From Cudoniella acicularis (lineage: Eukaryota; Ascomycota; Leotiomycetes; Helotiales; Helotiaceae), in the NCBI GenBank assembly GCA_013054445.1, contig JAAMPI010000447.1:1-37490 (forward strand): a DNA stretch of 37,490 bases, given 5' to 3'. Numbering within the stretch: the first letter of the stretch is position 1; the number at the start of each line of letters is the position of its first letter. The position numbers were made by a program, and so were the translations under genes. The notes beneath the pieces are model-generated. The model did not search any database and was not told the DNA's origin. It was given only the letters and a program-made list of their open reading frames with translations. Of this stretch, positions 19,688 through 31,930 are shown piece after piece.

Positions 19688-21741
19688 TCACACGAACTCA
19701 TTCAAGTCTTCCAAGTCTTCCATGTCAGCCTCCGGGCTGATACTAGCATAGAGTTTTCGTGGCCCTCTCCCCTTCCACATCTCAACATCCTCACAATCCG
19801 GAAAAATCTCAGCTCCGTATTGATTAATTACTTCTCTAACATCCAACACCAGCCCTCGCCTCTCATCGCGTAATTTCTCAATCAAGTGAAAAGATGAGGG
19901 GCTGAGCATCAAGGCAAGTGGATATAAAGACTTGAAAAGGTCCATCCCCTGCTCGCCAAATAGAAGAGCGGCATATGTGATCGAAGGGAGAACGATCCAC
20001 GACCAGAGGACTATCATTGCTGTCGGAATGCCTTCAGGGATCCATCGGGGTAGATAGCCATGTCTGTAAAAAATGACCATGAGAATAGCATAAAAGGTGT
20101 AAAAAATGGGCGCAAGAGCAGCGGCGATGAGGATCTTCCAAGTGGCCATGACATCGTGACCGCGAATTTTAACACTTGATGCTGCTAATGCTTCTGCTGT
20201 TTTTCTTCTTGAAATGCGAATTGTGAGGATAAAAACTGGAGCAAAAAGAAATAGCCCTGGTAAGGTTAATGCTGCCAAGACAGAGAGTTTCAAAAGTCGG
20301 TATATCAGTTTTGGAAGCAGGAAAAATAGTGGGAAGTGGTTGTGTTGAGGTGTAGTTGACAGGAGTTGATGATCCTTGAGTCCAAGAACTTCAAGAGACT
20401 TGGTGTATTTCTTGAGCTTCGCCGTGAGGGACGTAATTCCGGAGGTATGCGAGTATGTGAGAAATCCTTTGACTAATCGACGATTTAATTCCGTTGCATT
20501 AGAGAGAGATATTTTGATTTTGCTGTCATAGTATGGCAATTTGGTAAGGTAGAGACGCCGTGCCGCGTGAATGAGCTGAGATTATGTGAGTACTTCAAAC
20601 CGCCCATTATACAAGCCACGGGGAAGGACAAATTCATACCTGCAAAGTCTCAAAATCGGGTGCAGAGACAGTAACGCTTGCCAGGGCTTCGGAAATAGCC
20701 TCCATCAGCTTGCCAACAGCATCCCGCTTTTTCCCATTCTTAAAATCGTGAACAAGCGATGGCAGTAAAAGTAGAGGGTCCCCAATTTCGACGACAGCTC
20801 GCGAGCGGAATTTGTGCGCCGAGAAGTACGTGAGGCCAACTGGAACGACGGAGATTTTTGTTCCCTCAGCAAGTGCTCCGAGAGCCATAATGGCAATTCC
20901 AGCTGAAAACGGTGTTAGACCTTCGCTGATAAAAACAAGGTTATTGGTGAGAAAACAAGAAAACAAACCTTTTAAGGGAAGCAACTGAGTCCTGTCATGA
21001 CTTCCACCCTCTGGGAATATACCAATACAGCCGTTGGCTTGAAGTTTGTCAAACACTGCGGTATACACCTGTGTTTGATCAACATGTGGCGCCACCTTGA
21101 ATTTTGTCCCCATAACCTGATCTCCATCGACAACCCTTTTTGCTGTGAGCTGATATACTGCGTCAACATGAACCGGTGCACTGCGAAGGATAATTCGACT
21201 TGGCCCCTGGATTTCAGCGATATCAAGTTTGTGGGATTCACCATTAATTGTTGGCAGATATATAGAACCCCCCACTTTGAACGAGGGGTTCATGAAGTTT
21301 GTGTCATTGCCCTCGAGAAGGCGAGGCTCCTTGATAGAATCTGGGAGGCAAACAGTACCCTCCGCGGGTTTCGCTATATCCATAGCTCGTGACACAGGCA
21401 CTGCTCCAATGCCCCTGGCCATCGTACCAACAAAGGGTCGCTCGAAAGACTTTTCAGCCATGAGCCAAGAAATGCGGCGGTTCAATGAACGGAGGATTTT
21501 CATCAGGACGATAGAGTCGACGAACTATAAAATTTTAGAGAAATGCCAATTATATCGACGGTAGGCTTACTTGATTTGAGTGTGGCGCTGCGACCAAAAT
21601 CACCGGCCCTTCTGTTGGGAACCGCCACGCGCCTCGTACTTGGATTTCACGGAAGAAGATATCTACCATCAAGGAAAACGCCTTGAGAATGACATCGTAG
21701 ACCCACCCCACCGAGGATGCAAATGGAGCTGACGGGAACAT
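19688..21741 (-). CDS. SCT1: Glycerol-3-phosphate / dihydroxyacetone-phosphate acyltransferase (Sct1/Gpt2 type)
   Basis: Four exons: 21741-21571, 21524-20969, 20902-20640 and 20575-19688, giving 625 residues with closed phases. It catalyses the first acylation of glycerol-3-phosphate in phospholipid and triacylglycerol synthesis, at the endoplasmic reticulum. The acyltransferase block AAPHSNQ/FVD spans the first intron (H54, D60). The second block is GTMARGIGAVPVSRAMD, the third GCIGIFPEGGSHDRTQLLPL and the fourth VVPVGLTYFSAHKFRSR. The C-terminal part has several membrane segments (for example LAALTLPGLFLFAPVFILTI and AAALAPIFYTFYAILMVIFY) and an acidic tail (EADMEDLEDLNEFV). The ATG at 21741 is chosen because the conserved region starts directly after it. 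The third exon joint needs a GTTTGT donor; that 66-bp intron is a multiple of three and has no stop. Yeast has two paralogues (SCT1, GPT2); I cannot say which is closer. Confidence 0.9.
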
Positions 21742-22141
21742 GAAGGCGATTCTCAATCGATGATTCAGCTTCTGAACTCCGTGGATTTAATTTTGGTGAA
21801 TCGTGGCAGCTGAAAAAGGAGAAGCTGTCAAACTGGGCTTGGAGCAGTTGACGATTCTTGTGGGATAAACCAAACGTTGAATTTTCTTAAACTTGCGCGT
21901 GAAACTTGGGTAAAAAACCGTGAAGGGCAGCGCTGTTGATCGCGACAGTTGAGGAAGAAGCTGTCGTCCGGTAAGCACGGAGGTCGAGAAAAGAAAAATC
22001 GTTGATTTCACGTGACCGTGTGTCTGCTGAATGTGTTTATCGAGACAAGTACGAGAATTTTCACGTTGAACAGGTGTACGCAGACTCCCACTTCCTTATA
22101 GAAATAAACTGTATCTGAACGACCTAAAAAAAGGATGAAAC
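21742..22141. other. Intergenic region between the acyltransferase and DUF829 genes
   Basis: Presumed promoter of the acyltransferase gene and 3' region of the DUF829 gene. The minus-strand open frame 22011-21787 has no motif. It contains GTTGATCGCGAC and a CACGTGA at 22008-22014; nothing else is evident. Confidence 0.5.
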
Positions 22142-22993
22142 CTAGATCAGACCACGCCCCCTAACCCCGGTAACCCTCTCAACAACCGCCCAATACCTTG
22201 CCTCATCCACTAGCAAATGCGCAACATGTTCACTATTCCCAAAGTTCTCCCTCTGCACAAAGTAACCCATCTCCTCCGCCTCATCAGCATGTTCTTCCAC
22301 CCATCCTTTCTCCACCACCTTATCCCCCTCACCAAAAATATAGAGTCTTTTCGCCTCCTTATGGAAAAGCCTCTGATCATTCAAGTGGTTCCTTACTTCC
22401 TCAACCAAATTCCGTTGCCTTAGAACCCAATACCCCACTGTATAAAGCATATAGAAAAGCGCTATTCCAAAAAATCCAAGAAGACGAAAAAAAGAGTGGC
22501 GCGGCAACCCTGCTGAGAAACCCTTCAACATAGAAGGAAAGGTTACACGCCCGGGTGAACTATCAAGCACCATGCTTATCATCGGCAGGCTTTTTCCAGT
22601 CCTCTCCCTGTACATTCTTGCAATCATTGTCCCAGTAAATGCACCGCCATTGGATGAAGCATGCAAGTGAAGTTTTGTTTCCGTGGGAAGAGTGCCGAAG
22701 AGCTCGAGCACCGGGGTGATGCGTGTGATGTTGGAAGACCAAGTGCTAAAGGCCAAGTCGATTGCAGTTGTTGTTATGACTATGATTTGGGCCGAGGGGT
22801 AGAGAACCTTATAACCATCGGTATATTTGGCGATGTGTTTGGGTAGGGCATCCATCCAGGCGCAAACGATGATGGCTGAGGGCCTATCATATGAAGGCGT
22901 GGAAAGGGAAGTGGCAGGTGGTTGGTGCAAGAAAATTGACGAGCTAATACGGGTGAAATCTTGAAGTGCGGTCTTTTCCTTTGGAAGTGCCAT
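22142..22993 (-). CDS. DUF829 / TMEM53-like alpha/beta-hydrolase-fold protein (PaxU-like)
   Basis: A single exon of 283 residues. The start of the conserved region, SAIIVCAWMDALPKHIAKYT, is the DUF829 opening strand with the C-A-W-x-D/G-A signature. Then follow YPSAQIIVITTTAID, LHLHASSNGGAF (the HxFSNGG-like nucleophile elbow, with Ser in SNGG), SMVLDSSPG and, near the end, the histidine region GNSEHVAHLLVDEARYW. These are the expected positions of a Ser-Asp-His hydrolase-like triad. One hydrophobic segment, LLGFFGIALFYMLYTVGYWV, suggests membrane association. The family includes nuclear-envelope TMEM53 and the fungal PaxU protein found in indole-diterpene clusters, but no such cluster is here. 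The biochemical role is unknown. Confidence 0.85.
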   Translation of the reverse strand: MALPKEKTALQDFTRISSSIFLHQPPATSLSTPSYDRPSAIIVCAWMDALPKHIAKYTDGYKVLYPSAQIIVITTTAIDLAFSTWSSNITRITPVLELFGTLPTETKLHLHASSNGGAFTGTMIARMYRERTGKSLPMISMVLDSSPGRVTFPSMLKGFSAGLPRHSFFRLLGFFGIALFYMLYTVGYWVLRQRNLVEEVRNHLNDQRLFHKEAKRLYIFGEGDKVVEKGWVEEHADEAEEMGYFVQRENFGNSEHVAHLLVDEARYWAVVERVTGVRGRGLI

Positions 22994-23818
22994 TCTGGAA
23001 GATACGATTATTGATTTATAGGGTTGTATCAGAGAAGGAAATCTGAAGGTATATAATAAGATCTGTGAGTCTTAACTCCAACGACGTTCCGCTCACTCCA
23101 GTCTGAAAAAAAACTGCGTATGTGCGACCGAGGTATCATGTGGAAAATGTTGGACTCGGAGTCAGTAATAAACGAATTATTTGCAGTCTCGACGCCGCAA
23201 TGGCATAAGATTCAGGATTTTTTAAGACTCGAACGCCGGTTTTAGATTCCGAATCTCCGGATCTTTAACCATGAAGTCCGAGAAATTTCAGTCACCTCCC
23301 AAGTTTGACGCGTCATCTGGGTGAGGAGACAATCTGAATTAATGCTAGAAGAGTAGGGCACCAGAAGCTTCTCTGGATTCTCTACGCTCTACGGAAGTCA
23401 CATTCAGCTCCCCTTTTGGCTCGCTAAAGCCTGGATCACGTGGGAAAGCCCTGTTTCCTGGCCTTCCGTCGCACAACCAGAAAGTGGATGAAAAGAAGCC
23501 ATTTAAAAAGAGAAGGCAGGGAATGGGAAAACCGATACGCTTCGCAGGAGAATGTGTGGCATACAAATTACACTTGTCGGAGACCAAAATGGGAAGCAAA
23601 AATGATCCGATTCGCTCAGTTATAGACTCAATAGTCTTCTATGCACGCTAAATGTAACAACAACTCTTGACAAGACATTCACCTCCACACCGTATAAACT
23701 TTTCATACACCCCGGGCTGCCGTTTACCAATAAGGCGGTCTTAGCCCAGCAAAATTCGACGCTATGGAGTTGTCTCCGTTATCCTCCTTCTTTCTCTGTC
23801 CAGTCAACTGCACCACCG
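22994..23818. other. Intergenic region between DUF829 and SEC24 genes
   Basis: About 825 bp. It contains the presumed promoter of the DUF829 gene and the 3' region of SEC24. The minus-strand open frame 23599-23345 and a plus-strand overlap show no recognisable motif. No repeat or RNA gene seen. Confidence 0.5.
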
Positions 23819-26800
23819 TTAGTTTATTTTAATTTCTAGACCTTGTGGTTGGGATGGACTTGCCTCAAGCTGTACGTGACGGTGGATATGCACCAACCAA
23901 TCCACATAACTTTGAGCCTCATTGTTCCTGTCCTCAACAAGCAGTCGAGCAAACTCGTACTCAGCACCATCGAGACCTTGCCGGGCAAGCTGTATCGTCA
24001 ATGCTTTTGAACCTCGCATTGTCTTTATGTATTCGAGGATATTCCGAACTTGAGCGCTCAAATGGGTCTGTAGCACAGGTAGGGAGGAGCTATATGGATC
24101 TAGCGACTTGAGGCTGTCCTTATCCTCACCGAAAAGATCGATGATGAGATTTGGTGAAGTTTGAGCATGCATCCAGAGATAACAATTCTGCCCATTGTCA
24201 ATGAGGTACACACCACCTTCCTCGACACGAGAGAAGGAACATCGTATTGAAGGCGGCATATGAAGATGTCCTGTCTCTGGGTTCGGAAAGCCGTCTTCGG
24301 GTTGAAGATTGTGGATGGGTATCATGCGCGGGTAGAGATAGAGTGATAGTTCGAGAGCTCCCATGCTCTTTAGCATTCGCATGTCATGAACTCGACGATC
24401 AGTTGGCTCCTGTCCTCCCTTGAAAGCACGAGATTTGATCAAGCCAAGGATGTACATCCCGAACTCCTTGAGATTTTCGGGCAGCACTAGTTGGCCGGGC
24501 GGATGGGACCCAGAAAAGTTCTTCCGGTATCCAGCAAGAATGTCAACGGTTTTCTCGGTCAGAGCTCCTCGTATCTCTTTCAGCGAGCTGGATGTCATCT
24601 TGGAGGCAGCCTCCTTGGCAATTAAGGTATATACCGCGTCCTGATCAACGAATTTCATGCAATCTTTGGCGTTGTCACTGACACTAGCAATGACGTTTGA
24701 ACATCTGACTCGTCGCTCTCCGTTAGCTGTCGTATAGAGTAGCGCACTTTGGAAATGCGCGTCGAGCTTAGCATCAAGCTTCCCATCGTAGCTAAACATA
24801 ACACCCATTGCTTTGTCTGCATCAACAACGCCAAATTCTATGTCTGCCCCAAAAGTGTGTTGAAGAAAGTTGCCATGATAAGAAGAAACTTGTAAGCCGT
24901 TGGAGCATCGGACTTTCATCAGCGCTTGATATCCAGTCTCTCGAGTAACGGTATGCATTATTTCCTGGCACAGCTTTTCTGTGTCACGAGGTGATACGAA
25001 GTTGGGGTAGTAGAATGTTTCGCCGCCAGTGGTTGCTGAGACATGACCTGCGCCGAGATTAGATGTAGTTTATTTCTGGAAAAAGGAAACTCACCAATAG
25101 TTGCGATGTCCAAGTAGCCGCCCCCAGGAGCCGCTAGAAAGAAGTCAACTCCGACTCCAGCAGCAACCATTTTATCAGCAGCCTTTCTCCAACCAGGATG
25201 TTCAGTATTGAACAGCTTCTTTTCAGCATCCCCGCCGTGCTGTTTTCCGTCATCACGAAGGAACAAACGGCCAGGGCCCCATGTGGGGAGAGCCGACAGG
25301 GAGCAGACAATCTTTCCTCCTGTCTTTTCCAGCGCAGCTAGGGCAGCATTCAAGGTAGGTAGCAGAGCAGGTTCGGGGTTCTTGATTTGAGAGAATAACG
25401 CAGGGAGCTGGCTGAGAAGTGAAGTGATGTTCGACCTGCGCAATGTCAGGTATCATTTCACACGAAGAAAAGGAAAACACCTACTTGGCTTCGTAGGGAT
25501 CTACAAAGAGACCTTCACTAAGTGGCAGAAAAGGATCCTCAATATCAGGCATGATCAGCATTTGAGCTTGATCCAGGGCAGGCTAGAAATAATGTCAGGA
25601 TATCCTTTTTTGACAGATGTATTTTGACTCACATTCATATTGTAAAAGTGGATGTCCTTATCAAAAGTCACAAACCCGACTTTTGAGCCTTCAGGTATCT
25701 TGCGATTCTCTGAGGATGCATCGTCACCATATAGAGCCGCCATGATGCCTTCACAGAATGCTTCCAGGAAACCTTTGTTGAAAGCTTCCTGTCCTACATC
25801 GATCAAGAACAGCCACCTGAGCCCAACTGGCTCCTTGGACCAGTATTCTTTTGGTACCAAAAACTCAACTGTTCCTCGCATCAACTCAGGCCTCTGTTCT
25901 CGGTCAACGCGAGCTCCTTGGGGTGTGGTTGCGCAAAAGTATTCGGGTGGAACATCATTCGCGTAATTGCACATGTTGCATACAAATTTGTTGCCTCCAG
26001 AACGGAAAACCATGAATGGATTGATATATGCTCGGCATCGGTGACATCTTGGGGGACCAGTTTCGCCAAAATCCAAAACAGGAATCTCCAGTTCGCCCGC
26101 TTGTAATGGTGCCAAGGGTTGTAGAAGTAGACCGAGGGGTAAGCCAGTGGAGTGGAGAGCATCAGAAGTCGAAGGAATGTTGTTCATTGTGAGGCGTGTA
26201 AATTTCGGAGAGGAATTGCCTTGATCAAAGGCGACGAAAGAGACGGATGCTGGAGGTGGTATATGATGTTCGAATGTCGGGTATACATTGCTGAGGTAGT
26301 ACTGTGAGATGGCATCTCTCGATCTCGGCACGCTTGGAATTTGATCTGGGTCAACTCTGCCCTGCGCTGAAGTCTGTACATTCGCATGGAAAGCTGGGTC
26401 CGCGGCGCCCATTCGAGAGGCAAACTCTGGTTGGGAAACTTGGTTCGCGGGATTAAAAGGAGCATTGACTGGAGCTGGGAATTGTGTCATCTGAGGAGTT
26501 ATGAGCTGGTTTAGAAATTGGCCCCCAGGACTCGGCATTGCTGAAGGATCCGCGTTCAGAAATGAGGATGGAGGAACCCCTCCTTGTGGGATACCATTGA
26601 AAGCTGCAGAAGACCCAACAGGAGCTTCGACGGTGTGATAGGCATGTCTGTCCTTTTTCTTCTTCTTCCCATGTGTTGCTACCTCTCCCAAGCCCATGTT
26701 TCCCATTTGCGCTGCCAGTGCTCCATCCTGTGTCTGCTCGCCCTGCGGTGGGAAATATCCTTGCCCTTGCGGTGTTCCATACGGAGAGGGAGCTCTCATT

Positions 26801-26985
26801 TGAGGATTTCCATACTGTTGACCTTGAGCTTGTTGGCTGTAGTTTGCGCCGGGTTGCTGGTATGGCGAAGGGGCAATGGGAGGTTGGAATTGGTTTGGCG
26901 GTTGCTGGGTGCTTGCATTTTGGTTTCTTGGGTCATTGTTTGGGTCTCCTTGTCCCAGGGAATGGTACAGCTGGTAATCCGACAT
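23819..26985 (-). CDS. SEC24: SEC24, COPII coat cargo-binding subunit
   Basis: Four exons: 26985-25633, 25582-25485, 25435-25095 and 25047-23819, with introns of 50, 49 and 47 bp. The phases close to give 1006 residues, the normal length. Sec24 pairs with Sec23 in the inner COPII coat and selects cargo at ER exit sites. The order is: a Pro/Gln-rich disordered N-terminus (to about residue 200); a zinc finger with C314, C317, C336 and C339 (RCHRCRAYINPF, FVCNMCNYAND); the trunk domain (GLRWLFLIDVGQEAFNKGF, VGFVTFDKDIHFYN, then LDQAQMLIMPDIEDPFLPLS across the second exon); the beta-sandwich (YQALMKVRCSNGL); the helical domain; and the gelsolin-like end (GGVYLIDNGQNCYLWMH). Exon joints restore conserved text, for example DIATIG/HVSATTGGETFYYPN. 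The ATG giving MSDYQLYHSLGQG is chosen; an open frame three codons longer starts with a non-ATG. Essential gene in yeast. Confidence 0.96.
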
Positions 26986-27428
26986 TTTGAGGTTCAAGGT
27001 GCTTAAGGTGCTCGGTCAAGATGTCGCAACTCTCGTCGGGGGATGCACCAGTCGGGTGTTGGTTTGTGGGGAGATGCAATGGTCAAGTAGGCCGTGTCAT
27101 TGCATTTCGAGGCATCTAGGAATCTGCGAGAGTGGTGGCTCAGTTTTATTTCTGCTTCTGCTAGATGTGTTGCGGATGTTGACACGATTTCTTGAGTGGC
27201 GGCCAGTTTCGCTCCACATCATGTGTCCCGCGCTAAAATTCTCCCTTTGAAAGACGCGACGGAACGCCCTGGATCCTTTGATCCTCAACACCACGCCCGC
27301 CCACATCACCATCACCACTGCAACGACAAGACACCTCCTCTGCGCAGAAAAACACATCTCTCGGACTATGCGACAGGAGCAACAATATCTGCAGATGCGT
27401 TGTCGATGAGGAGGGGGAGACTTGGACT
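26986..27428. promoter_or_regulatory. Shared divergent promoter region of SEC24 and CFT2
   Basis: The start codons of the two divergent genes lie 443 bp apart, so both promoters must fall here. The stretch contains CAACACCACGCCCGCCCAC near 27288, with C-rich boxes, but I see no clear TATA box. Short open frames here on both strands overlap the two leaders and show no motif. Confidence 0.55.
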
Positions 27429-30400
27429 ATGTTTACCTTCTGCTCCCTGCTGGGCGCGCAGTCCGAATCCTCGGCGTCGCAATCGCTTTTGGAGCTAGAT
27501 GGAGGCGTCAAAGTTCTAATCGATGTTGGCTGGGACGAGAGCTTTGATGTCGCCAAATTAATAGAGCTCGAGAAGTAGGTGACATTTCTTTTCTTGCTGG
27601 CGGGGCTGGAGCATGAGATGAATGCAAAGGCAAATGCAGATACAGAGGCAAAGATCTGGGAGCGTCATGTATAACAGAGATCAATCAACACATATTCATC
27701 CACCCCTCTGCTTTGCCTTTGACCCCATCCATCTGCGCGCATTGTTTTGACAATGTCCCCTCTTCCTCTTCCCCCTTCTTCCCTGACTCTGCAGCCACGA
27801 ACTAACCTGCTCCCAGACAAGTTCCAACTCTTTCCATCATTCTCCTCACTCACGCGACTACATCACATCTCGCTGCGTTCGCGCACTGCTGCAAACACTT
27901 TCCCCTTTTTACACGAATACCTATCTACGCGACAACTCCTGTAATATCTTTGGGCCGGACGCTTCTACAGGATCTTTACGATTCAACACCGCTTGCTTCC
28001 ACCATCATCCCCCTTGAAGCTCTCTCCGAAACCTCCTATTCCTATTCACAATCAACCTCCAACCAGGACCCAAATATTCTCTTGCAACCGCCGACGAGCC
28101 AAGAGATTGCCTCATACTTTTCCTTAATTCACCCTTTGAAATATTCGCAACCTCATCAACCTCTCCCGTCGCCGTTCTCCCCACCTCTCAACGGCTTGAC
28201 CATTACAGCATATAATGCAGGACACACGCTTGGGGGAACTATATGGCATATCCAGCATGGTTTGGAATCCATAGTGTATGCAGTGGACTGGAATCAGGCC
28301 CGTGAGAATGTGTTGGCGGGTGCTGCTTGGCTTGGAGGAGCTGGTGCAGGCGGTGCTGAAGTTATTGAGCAACTACGGAAACCTACGGCATTGATATGCA
28401 GCAGTCATGGTGGAGAAAGAGTCGCACTTCCCGGTGGAAGAGCCAAAAGGGATGAATTGTTGATTGATATGATCAAATCGTCCGTCAGCAAGGGCGGAAT
28501 CGTGCTCATCCCAACAGACTCAAGTGCTCGTGTTCTAGAATTGGCCTACTTACTGGAGCATGCCTGGCGAACAGAAAGCAAGAAAGACGATAGTCCTCTC
28601 TTGTCAGCAAAACCGTATCTTGCGAGTAAGAACATACAAGCGACCATGCGATACGCGAGGAGCATGATCGAATGGATGGATGACGGGATAATTCGGGAAC
28701 TGGAGGGCGTTGACGCTTTACAGCAAAATCAGCAAAATGGAGAGCCTGGTGTGCATCAAAATATAGGGCCTTTTGATTTCAAGCATTTACGACTGCTCGA
28801 AAAAAAAAGGTCAAATTGACAAGGTCTTGAACGAAACCGATAATCTGGGAAGGTCTATAGGAAAGGTAATTCTTGCAAGTGATACCACCTTGGAATGGGG
28901 CTTTTCCAAAGAGGTATTGAAGAAGATCGTGGACGACAATCGGAATTTGGTTATTCTGACAGAGAGAATGGGGAAGCCAGAAGGCGATGGGGCGAAGATG
29001 GGAATTGCCAGGACCCTTTGGTCGTGGTGGGAGGAACGCAAAAATGGAGTTGCGTCTGAGCCTGACTCGAATGGAGAGAACCTAGAGCAGGTGTATACTG
29101 GGGGAAGACAGGTGGAAATCCATGAAGCCAAACGTGTTGCTCTTGAAGGGAACGACCTCAATATCTATCAACAATGGCTCGCCACTCAACGCCAGCTGCA
29201 AACCACAGCCCAATCTGGGGGTGCCACCAGTCTTGAATCATCTGCAGATGTCATTGATGATGCTTCTTCCGATTCATCATCCGATTCTGAGGATTCCGAG
29301 ACGGATCAACAAGGAAAAGCGCTCAATATCATCAGCAACGATGGGACAGGCAAATCGGAAAAAGATTGGTTTAAGTGATGAGGATCTTGGCATCAACATT
29401 CTTCTTCGACGGAAAGGGGTGTATGACTATGACGTTCGCGGCAAGAAGGGACGTGAAAAGATGTTTCCGATTGCAATAAGGAGGAAAAGGAACGATGACT
29501 TTGGGGAGCTAATCAGACCGGAGGATTTCCTCAGAGCCGAAGAACGGGATGAAGTGGATGGTCAAGATTTGCGTCATCAGCCAAACAAATTCGACACCAA
29601 GGATACCCTGGGGAAGAAACGAAAATGGGATGATATTGCGGTCCCGGGTGATCGCCGATTGTCGAATGGTGGCAACAAGCGGCAGCAGATTCGCCAGGCG
29701 GGGTCTCCAGAACTTGGAGATCTTGTGCCAGGAGTTGATGATTATGAAGTGTTTGATGACGATGTAGATGAGGTTACCGATCCCTCGAGAGTCATCTTTT
29801 CAACAGAGACCTTCTCCGTCAACCTCCGCTTGGCATTTGTTGATTTCGCTGGTTTGCACGATAAGCGAAGCCTCCAGATGCTGATTCCGCTCATTCAACC
29901 TCGAAAATTGATCTTTGTCAGTGGAATGAAGGATGAAACTCTAAATCTTGCGAGTGATTGCAGGAAGCTTTTGGCAGCCAATATTGGAGGTGTCGAAGAA
30001 AGTGCTGTTGATGTGTATACCCCAGAGGTCGGAGTGAGGGTAAACGCCAGTGTCGACACCAATGCCTGGGCCGTGAAGTTGACCGATGCTCTCGTCAAAC
30101 GACTCAGATGGCAAAACGTGAAGGGCTTGGGGATTGTTACTTTGACTGGACGCTTGGAAGCCTCTGCACTTCAGACTCCAGAGATGGACGAAGGAATTAT
30201 AAAGGAGCAGAAGATGATCAAAGGAGAGGCCGAGCCAGTCCATGACGCCGTAGCTGAACCCTCCCAGGTGGAACCTCCCACTCTAGACGTACTCCCTTCA
30301 AGCATGGCTTCCGCGACAAGGTCTGTTGCTCAGCCACTTCACGTCGGTGATTTGCGTTTGGCAGATCTCAGAAAGATCATGCAGGCATCCGGCCATACCG

Positions 30401-30579
30401 CTGAGTTCAAGGGCGAGGGCACCTTACTCATCGACGCATCTGTCATTGTACGAAAGACCGGTACTGGTCGGATTGAAATCGAGGGTACTGGGATACTGGG
30501 CATGCCTCAACAGGAGAGCACCTTTTATGCTGTCAAGAGCAAAATTTATGAGGGTCTGGCTGTGGTGGCTGGAGGATAG
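27429..30579 (+). CDS. CFT2: CFT2 / CPSF2 (CPSF-100), cleavage and polyadenylation factor subunit; two apparent frameshifts
   Basis: Exon 1 is 27429-27574 and exon 2 is 27817-30579, with a 242-bp intron (GTAGGT...CTAAC...CCCAG). The product is a metallo-beta-lactamase/beta-CASP protein of the mRNA 3'-end processing complex. It starts MFTFCSLLGAQSESSASQS and continues GGVKVLIDVGWDESF. The catalytic HxHxDH box is replaced by THATTSHLAAF, as expected for the inactive CPSF2 partner of CPSF-73. The beta-CASP region (SSHGGERVALPGGRAKRDEL, LIPTDSSARVLELAYLLEHA), an acidic linker (ASSDSSSDSEDSE), and the C-terminal part (LGINILLRRKGVYDYDVRGK, YAVKSKIYEGLAVVAGG) follow. The frame shifts by +1 at about 28799-28808, within a run of nine A, and again by +1 at about 29318-29340. 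With both corrected the length is 968 residues, normal for fungi. Because CFT2 is essential in yeast, assembly errors are the simplest explanation, but decay cannot be excluded. Confidence 0.85.
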
Positions 30580-31930
30580 ACGGAAGTTGGTACTTCCATG
30601 TCGCTGGAGATACGAATGCATTCGAGGCGCATTGTAACACCACTGTATTTGTTGATGGCCTGCATAATGGCTCTGAATCTATAATTCTACGAATGGCTCT
30701 GAGATCTTGCTCCCCTTTTTGGGTCACCTACACTTTCCCCTTCATCAAAACGTGTGACCTTGTCTGGAACTTTCCAAGTGGAAGCATAGCTCTAACAACG
30801 TTGGTTTCCTTCCTTTCTCAAACCTTGTTTCCCATTCTCATGGGCCTACAGGTCTGACCAATCCTCCCTCGACGTACTTAAATGCTTTAATTTAGATACC
30901 GTACTCGGTGTGTTTTTGACAGTTCCTTTAATCTGCATCTATTAAATACCCGTTTCTGTTAAAGCGCGCAATCTGCAGTCACTAGTAGCGTCTCCCGAAT
31001 AGGTTTCCGGCTACCCTGTACCGGTACTCCTCTCCGCCTCTGGCGATTTCCGCCATCGTCCCTGGCCCGTTCCTCGGAAACTTTCTTGTAATGATTGTCC
31101 TCTGTGCGAGTAATACCTCCAGATTGACATTTTATTCATTGTTTGACGTTCGACAAATTGAACCCCCTGTCTGCGGAAAATCGAGTGCTGCAGGGCAGCA
31201 TAAGAAGCTTCGGTTTACAATTCTCAAGTGTCCGTGCAGTGCTCCCCAAAGAAGTCGTTCGCGAGGATAAGCTTCAATACCAGGACGGCGGACGCCATCT
31301 GTCCGGCATGCAGAAGCGGAAGTAAAAGTTGATCCGATCGGTAGTTCTGGTGCGGGGAACACAAGAAACCAATCTATAATACGGAAGCAACAATATGATT
31401 TGCTATCAATCAGGCTCATACGGTTCGTTTCTTCACCGATACCAGACGCACTTGCTGACGCCGAGCCGTAGATTCATATCCCGCATCTGCTGGAAGTGCG
31501 CCGAATCTTGGCATTGAGTAACGTTGAACCCAGCCGTTGGAAACAGACGAATCTGAAGCGGCTGAAATGCCACCCCTATCATTTGAACGATATGCCCGTC
31601 GATGCGAGAGCTGCATTGCATGATACCAAACATTTCGGGACATACTACTGGCGTGGACTAACCGGAACCAAATTTCAATGCAGGCGCGTTAATATTCTAC
31701 GTTGCCATTGTTATTGTGCTGCAAGTTACTCATGAATTGTCTATATAGAGTATGCAGCAAGTTGTTTGGGAGATTGACAATGCCAGACGATTGCCCCTCA
31801 GAGGCCCCCTCTCCGTAAGTCGCTGCCGGCAAAATCCTCTCATCCAAAAAGATTTGAGAAATTCAAAAGCCCCAAGTTCACCCACCTACGGTACCATATC
31901 TATCCATCTCTCATCTACCGCCTTTTCAAA
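30580..31930. other. Long intergenic region between CFT2 and the GMC oxidoreductase
   Basis: About 1.35 kb without a supportable gene. Several short open frames on both strands (for example 31132-31419 (-), 31496-31735 (+)) show no motif. It holds the 3' region of CFT2 and the promoter of the GMC gene. I see no repeat, tRNA or mobile-element signature. Confidence 0.5.
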
